Source of the DNA: Magnolia sinica
Taxonomy: Eukaryota > Streptophyta > Magnoliopsida > Magnoliales > Magnoliaceae
NCBI RefSeq assembly: GCF_029962835.1
Contig: NC_080573.1
Location: 85,970,001-86,034,000 of the forward strand
Direction: 5' to 3'
DNA: 64,000 bases
The notes under the pieces were generated by a model. That model had not been told where the DNA came from, did no database searches, and saw only the letters and a list, made by a program, of their open reading frames with translations. Made by a program: the position numbers and the translations under genes. Below are positions 57,637-64,000 of this stretch, piece by piece. Numbering within the stretch: position 1 is the stretch's first letter; the number at the start of each line of letters is the position of its first letter.

Positions 57637-60600
57637 TGTATTGTTTCGGAAAAATCCGTACAAAGACCCGAGTACCACCTCAGGTAGAAATCATTAAGGA
57701 GAAATCATTAAAGATCAAATTCTTTAGAAATTAGACGAAAATTGATTAAGTACTAAACTGAATTGATCGGTGAATTAGCTCGAATCACTTTCTATACGAA
57801 CTATAAGACCCAAAACTAGCAGAATTGCTAACTCTACATTTCTTAAAAACCTAAGATCAATCTCAAAACCTAGTTGCTCTTGGGAGCATCTTGAAACTCC
57901 ATATCAGACCTGGACCACGCGTCGAAAGTCCAATTACCATGAAATTATACGGTTATGATCGCCTTACTGGCTTGACAACCATCCCAGAAATCAATTCCCA
58001 ATAGTATCTAGAAACACGTGAAATGTGTGAGAAACACGAATATCTTTAGAAAATGAACTCAAACTTAAGTGATTTAGACCATTCACTTGTAGGCCAAATT
58101 TAAGGTTTCAGACCATTAGATTCTGACCCAACTACACCCTTGGATTAGAGAAATTTCTATACACATGTCAGTGCACTTGTGGCCCTGATCAAGTGATGAT
58201 GACAGTTGAACTGAAACTGGTCCTCCACAGTCGATCTGTAAATTCGATCGGACCAAAAACTTAACATAACATAGATCTATTTTCAAGAAACTTTCTATGG
58301 ACCATATGCAAAAAATGGGCCTCTAGATGGGCTCCATTAGTTCGAAACAGATAACTTTTGGCTATAACATAAGTATACCATGGCCGTGGGGCCATTGTCA
58401 TCAGTTCTGGGCCTATATAAGGGCCTTAACTCACCCCTCTCTCATTCCATACGAAATTCTAAACTCTAGGAGAGAGAAGAGAGAAAAGAGAAGGGAAGAG
58501 TGAGGAGAAGAGAGAGAAAGTGTGAGAGATAGTTGCTGGGATTCGTTCCCGCCACTCCACGTGCTGAATTACCTCTTCCGTGTCGCTATATTGGCGATTT
58601 TGACTTCATTCTTGGGTAAGAAATCCTAACCCTAATCTATGTTAGGTATCCAAATTGAGTAAATGGTGAAATAGCTAACCTATTTGATGCTATAGGTTGC
58701 TGTTGTGTCGTAGACAAAGACGTAGTGTTCAAACTGAGTACGATATGAGTTTACCGACGAAATGTGCGGACTATAAACATTTAGGTTATAGTTTTCAAGG
58801 CTTTCAATGTTAGTTAATGATTTATGACTGAGTTGATTGCTATCACATGTACTTAGATACGATGATTGCCATATATTACACATATATGTGAACTATGTTG
58901 AATAAAATGCATTCCATGTGCTTGATGAAATGCTTGAATGAATATGAAATTATGATTTGTGCTTGCCATGATTATTGATTGAGAATATATTATTATTGTA
59001 CGTGTGACAACTCCTTTGTGAAAGGATTTGCCCTAATACATGTTATAACCAAGTTATATCATGTATGTCGAAGTTGTAGCTTAAGTGTTTGATAAAATGT
59101 CTGAATGAGTAATTGTTTGATAAAATGCATTTATTAAAGGTGTTGAGATAAGATTCTCAACCACCTTAACTATATACATTGATTTCTTTATGTAACCTCA
59201 ATCCAACTACGTGATTTAGGTACGAAATGCATATGTGCAATAACATGTTTATTCTGTATTTTTATAAAATGCTCAAATGATTGCAATGCTTGAATTGTTT
59301 TCTCTATACGATTATGACTACCATATGTGAATGCTATTATCTTGGAGTGTGATTGGGACTACGACGTAGTCCAAGCATTCAGTAACAGATTTCGTTAGAG
59401 TGGCCGGATTAGTTCCGCCACCAAGGACACGTTCGATGAATCCGAGTCATGCGGTGATTATCGACAGTGGTTAGGCCACAAGGAGTGCCTATGCGCTCCA
59501 TGTCAATTAACTTAGCGTGCACTCATACCAATCAGACTTGTCAAGTAACCCGATTGGCCTAATGTGTGTTTACCATGTATAGACACTACTACCTGAATCT
59601 AAGGTACCACTTACCAGTGCAAAGCCCGTTTAACCTTGGTACCACAATCCATTAAGACTCATGAGCTAGGTATGGTGGTGAATGGGACACCGTGGTCGAG
59701 CTGTAGGCCTACGCTGGGGTGACGAGCCTCCCTATAGTGACCAGTGAGCAACCCAACTCATGAGCCGAATATGGTGGTGTATGGGACACCGTATTCGAGC
59801 TGTCGACCTATGCTAAGGTGAGGAGCCTTCCTTTAGTGACCTTGAGTATAAAATAGGCCTATGATCAGGTGACGAGCCTCTTGTAGTGACCGCGAGTGTG
59901 AATTAAGCTTACGCCGAGGTGATGAGCCTCTTGTAATGACCTATAGTGTAAACTCGCGATCTTACATATCGTATGTGATTAACTAGGATTGACGACCCTA
60001 GATGGATTATTGTTTGGGTCAATGATATAAAGGGAGGTACCTTAGCTTTCCAAACCTGTTGTATGAATAGGTCTAATTAAGAACTTGGCTAATCATACAC
60101 ATGCACCGCATTACATGTGCCTTTAGCGTTGGAGTTGAGCACAGTGGGAGTGTTGCATGCATGACCGTGAGATGATGTCGCGAAGGGAGTACAGGCGAGG
60201 ACATACATCATTATTGCATCCCATCCTTGCATTAACAAGAGTACTTAGGAATGCTTCTTGTATTGTTTATCATTACTGCTTGACTGAATTGATAACATGT
60301 TATCCTTTGCCTTATAGCTCCACTGAGTTGATCACTCACTCCCACTCTAGGATGATGTTTTAAAACACTAACCAAACTCTGTTGTAGTTTCAGATGATGG
60401 TGAGGCTTACGAGACGAAGCCTGCCTTCTATAACGACGAGGAGTTCTCCTACATGCAACTCTCTAGCAGGTCTATGTAGACCTGGAGTTGCGTTACCGGG
60501 GCTACAGGGATATGAATTAGATGACATTACATTTTATCATTTTGTATATTTTGGAACTATACATGTAATTATTCAGCCTGGTGACATGATCATACTCTGG

Positions 60601-60819
60601 GGTTCTTATCCACTTATACACTTTATATATCTATCATAGTCTTCTGTTTACTTAATTTAATCATCTCTAGAGTATGATATGCTGATTTGGTATAATTCCA
60701 CTCATGTTTAATGTACTAATACGAACAACATTTAATCATCATTATCTATATTGCATAAGTGATGCGTTGGAACTCGAGAGTTGAGCGTCTGCTCAACCCT
60801 CGATTTTCAGGGCGTTACA
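57637..60819 (+). mobile_element. Solo LTR-like element, ~3.18 kb, copy 2 (insertion d)
   Basis: Begins TGTATTGTTTCGG and ends GGGCGTTACA. Flanked by 'tcttt' (57632-57636) and 'tcttc' (60820-60824). Inverted full-length relative of 31234-34392. TATA box 'cctatataaggg' near 58412, then a GA-rich leader. Subrepeats 'gtgacgagcct' and 'gggacaccgt' at 59680-59940. No protein gene. Integrase reading resumes on the other side. Confidence 0.85.
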
Positions 60820-62524
60820 TCTTCCCTTGAAGGCTTGACATGTATAGCATCATTGCAGCATTTTGCTAGCATCCCTTTTCAATTGTGGCCAATAGTAGCA
60901 CTCTTATAAGAGAGTTATTATCTTGTCACACCTTAGGTAACCGCCGAGGCCACCTTTATGTAGCTCTTGAATGACATGTTCTCACAACAAACTCTTTTGA
61001 ATGCATAACTGATTTCCATTGAAAAGAAAATTGTCTTGAATATGGAGGTCACTAGACTGACTCTCTTGTCATTGAATCCACGCGTCCTTGAAGTCATCGT
61101 CAACAACATATAATTCCTTGAGGTATTTGAACCTGATAACCTCGTTGCTCATGCTGACTAACAAGGTTGCACATTGGATAACCACATCAACCACCTTGTT
61201 CTGCTGCCTGGCCTTATGCTTTAGCATAAATGTGAATTCCTATAAGAAACAAATCCACCTACCATGCATATAATTCATGTTAGCCTGACTGTTAATAAAC
61301 TTGAGGGCCTGATAGTCCGTATAGAGTACAACTTCCCATTGAATCAAATAATGCCTCCAATGCCACAAAGCTTGAACCACTACGTATAATTCTAACTCAT
61401 ACGTCGACTATTTCTTCCAAGCATCACTAAGTTTCTCACCGTAAAAGGCTACTAGCCTACCCTTTTGAGACAACACACCCCCAATTCTAACATATGAAAC
61501 ATCACATTCAACTTCAACAATTTATCAAAGATGTGAAGTATGAGGATTAGAGTAGTGAACAACCTCCACTTAATTTCAGTAAAACTTATGTTGGCCTCAT
61601 CAATCCACTGAAAATGTCTCTTCTTCATGCAGTTAGTGATTGGTGACACGATGGTACTGAAGTTTTTCACAAACCAATGATAAAACTTTGTCAACCCATG
61701 AAAGCATTGCAATTCATGAATGTTTGTTGGAATTGACTATTCTCTAATGGATTTCAGATTCTCTTCTTCCACGCGGATGCCCGTGGATGTCATGACAAGC
61801 TAAAAAAACAAGAGGTTCTTTGTTAAAAATTGTACTTCTTCATATTGAGGTACAACTTGTTCTCAATGAGCATTTGAAGCACTTGTCTGAGATGTCCCAC
61901 ATGGTCTGCCTAGCTCTGACTGTATATCAAGATATCATTGAAATAAACCACCATGAATTGCCTAACGAATGGTTTCAGAACCCAGATCATCAACCTCATA
62001 AACATACTAGGCACATTTGAAAGTACAAAGGACATGACCAACTATTCATACAAACCCTAATTAGTCTTAAATGTTGTCTTCTACTCATCACCCAGCTGAT
62101 GGCAACCGCTCCTCAAATCTAGTTTGGAAAATAATTTCACCCCTTCTAGCATGTCTAACATATTGTCTAACTGTGGTATAGAAAATATGTACTTTATGAT
62201 TATTTTATTTATTGGTTGGCTATAAATACACATGCGCTAACTCCTATCCCTCTTAGGTGTCAATAGAGTTGGCATGACACATGGACTTATGCTCTCTCGC
62301 ATTAGACCCTTACAGATCAATTCCTCTACTTATCCTTATAAAATACCACACTCTTTTGGCTTCATCCGATAATGAGGATTATCAGGCAAGCTAATCCCTG
62401 AGGTAATGTTGATATAATATTGGATATCCTACATGGGAGGCAACCCATCGGGATAGATTGCCTTAAATTATCGCAATAACGTTTTCATTTTTTTGAGAAT
62501 AATCGTAGGCTCTACCTCTTCACC
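60820..62524 (-). pseudogene. Gypsy reverse transcriptase, RNase H and integrase zinc region
   Basis: Read on the minus strand from 62524. RT: '[20 protein letters not shown]' near 62190, '[13 protein letters not shown]' near 62110, '[11 protein letters not shown]' near 62000, then VYFNDILIY at 61928-61954. The catalytic YxDD box reads YFND, so the first Asp is lost. Then 'FHGLTKFYHWFVKNFSTIVSP' (61640-61705), RNase H '[18 protein letters not shown]' near 61350 and the integrase zinc region near 60850-61000. Several stops. It is broken off at 62525 by insertion (e). Confidence 0.85.
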
Positions 62525-64000
62525 TGTCACGCCCCAAACTTGAAAACCAAGCTCATAAAATTCCTGATTGCCGAATCCGGTGCCGACAGCCTCCGTAGTA
62601 CCCCATTCTTGGCTTCCATCGCCCATACGCCAGATTCCAATCTTAGGATCCTACAAGGAGGATTTTCAATATGAATTTGTCTCTTAAGAAGTATAACCAC
62701 AAATATACCCAAATCACAAGAACAACATCCTAATCACATATCCACTAATATAATCATTTGAGTATAATGTTGAAAGGAAAATACAATATAGAGATATTAA
62801 GAAAACTTTAGAAGTTCAACTGCAGGCTCTTGCCTTAGCTTGGCTCCATCTTGACATCACCTGCATGCATCTATCATGCATAAGATTATAGAAAGCTTAG
62901 AGGGTGGTGTAAGTGTGTGAGCAGAATACGCATACTCATAATGTAGTGTCAGAGTAAACGGAAATATTGGTAAGTCTACAAATCATACAGTATCAGAGTA
63001 AGTAAAAATACTGATAAGTCCATAAAAATATTATCAACCTCATCCAGGATACATGGTGAAAAGACATAGCAAACCAATGTCATATATTGAGAAAGTAATG
63101 TAAGTCGGCTATGTAATGCGGAAACATAATGATCTAAATATCAAATACCGAAGATGTAATACAATGTGTAATTCGGAAGAGCTAAGAATACCATCAGCCT
63201 CATCTGGGTCATATAAATGTAGAAACATAGCAACATAAAATGCCATATGTCACGGATGTAATGCAATATGTGGTATGTGGTGCGTATGAAATGACCAAGC
63301 TGCAGTGTGAAGTCGGGATGATAGTACGTGGTATCGTAGGCTATGAGGTCTATCACAAAAGACTTCTATCCAAACCAGTCCCATACCTAAATTTGGATAG
63401 ATAAACACAATATGGTAAACTTCTGATCTCAGGTTAGTCACGTGCCCCAACTGAAATCCTGGCCATTGTGAAGGTACACACGATGACTTGATTGCGTACC
63501 ACCAGCCCGAGTGGATAGTGAATGAATGAATAAATATGCAACTCTTACTCAATAAGTCCACATATCAATACTATACATCTCTGGGATCATCACCGAGGTC
63601 TAGTACACTCTACGCCAGCTTGCCGCCCCATCAAGCGCACAATACAACTGGGTAGGTGGAAGAGACCTCACTATCCGCCTGCCAATATCAGGCCCGGCTC
63701 GTCGATAGCAGACCCATATCTTAAGCTGGTCAAACTCAGCCTAGCTACGCCTACTCCCTCAGGTGGGAATGGCTACACCCTTTTTAACTGATCATGACAT
63801 AGTGGGACACACGGCCTACTGGTATATAGCCCTCCTACACTCATATATATCTACTTAGTCTCGACGTTGGAGCATTCTCTTGTTCCAAGAGGGTTTAGAC
63901 AATTTCACTTAGGGCTATCTATGATAGCTTGATGCTAATAACATATTTTCGGTGTCCCATCTGGCCATCCACGATATGCCTGTGGAGGCTACGGCCCTGA
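62525..64000 (-). mobile_element. LTR-type insertion (e), TGTCACGCCCC family, cut by window edge
   Basis: Starts TGTCACGCCCCAAAC and matches 35437-36500 in order: 'ctccgtagtaccccattct', 'gatcctacaaggagga', 'atagaaagcttagagggtgg', 'gagacctcacta', 'cagcctagcta' and 'ccatccacgat'. The left flank 'tcacc' (62520-62524) would be the target copy; the right end is outside. Open frames here are incidental. Confidence 0.8.

Larger units (their letters stand above)
45487..62524 (-). mobile_element. Ty3-gypsy element split by five insertions
   Basis: Minus-strand relative of the element at 6001. From right to left: RT/RNase H and integrase zinc region 60820-62524; integrase core 56919-57636; C-terminal scraps 54995-55025 ('KERFL'), 47796-47838 ('YNKLKNKKI') and 46037-46154 ('VEISWMFNVKDLYEHN'); polypurine tract about 46037-46052; 3' LTR 45487-46036. 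The scraps follow the order and wording of the intact-order copy at 9600-9930. The gaps hold separate elements, most of them with target duplications. The 5' LTR and gag lie beyond 62525. Confidence 0.8.

Overview
This window looks like nuclear DNA of a flowering plant, almost all of it transposon and satellite. Evidence: LTR retrotransposons with initiator-Met-tRNA-type primer sites, CACTA and hAT DNA transposons, degenerate plant telomere-like repeats (CCTAAA/TTTAGGG), plant-type exons with GT..AG splice sites, and long (GA)n and (AT)n microsatellites. Many dispersed repeats carry phrases such as 'gtgggcccca' and 'gatgtatgt' followed by 'ccatcc'. I associate that vocabulary with magnoliid-type genomes, but this is an impression from memory, not a test. 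I see no intact host gene, tRNA, rRNA or CRISPR array.

Layout. 1-4476: a short satellite, a 2.6 kb degenerate telomere-like array with internal higher-order spacing, and the palindrome-rich right end of a CACTA transposon. 4477-6000: two copies of a dispersed repeat. 6001-10496: a Ty3-gypsy element with both LTRs but its reverse transcriptase deleted. 10503-14226: a degenerate Ty1-copia element with both LTRs. 15834-23230: a complete non-autonomous CACTA element (3-bp target duplication ACG) that carries captured host exons (a Pack-CACTA). 23313-25440: a MITE pair in AT microsatellites, then an LTR-like repeat. 26904-40648: a composite hAT element with a broken transposase, opened by two solo-LTR-like insertions (3.16 and 4.43 kb). 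The second of these sits inside an interstitial telomere-like tract with a perfect 5-bp duplication. 43312-44453: an LTR-like repeat holding a hAT-type MITE inside another hAT-type MITE. 45487 to the right edge: a minus-strand Ty3-gypsy element split by five separate insertions, one of which contains a further insertion.

How the parts fit. The right-hand half is best read as two nests. In the gypsy nest the integrase/RT reading sense resumes across several insertions, and most insertions have small direct target duplications. In the hAT nest the transposase N-terminus lies beyond a 3.16 kb LTR insertion and reads on in frame once one target copy is removed. All transposon proteins seen carry stops, frameshifts or deletions, so none looks active. 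The only reading frames that keep both frame and splice signals are the small captured exons inside the CACTA element. Identities of protein fragments are from memory of family consensus; no database search was possible.
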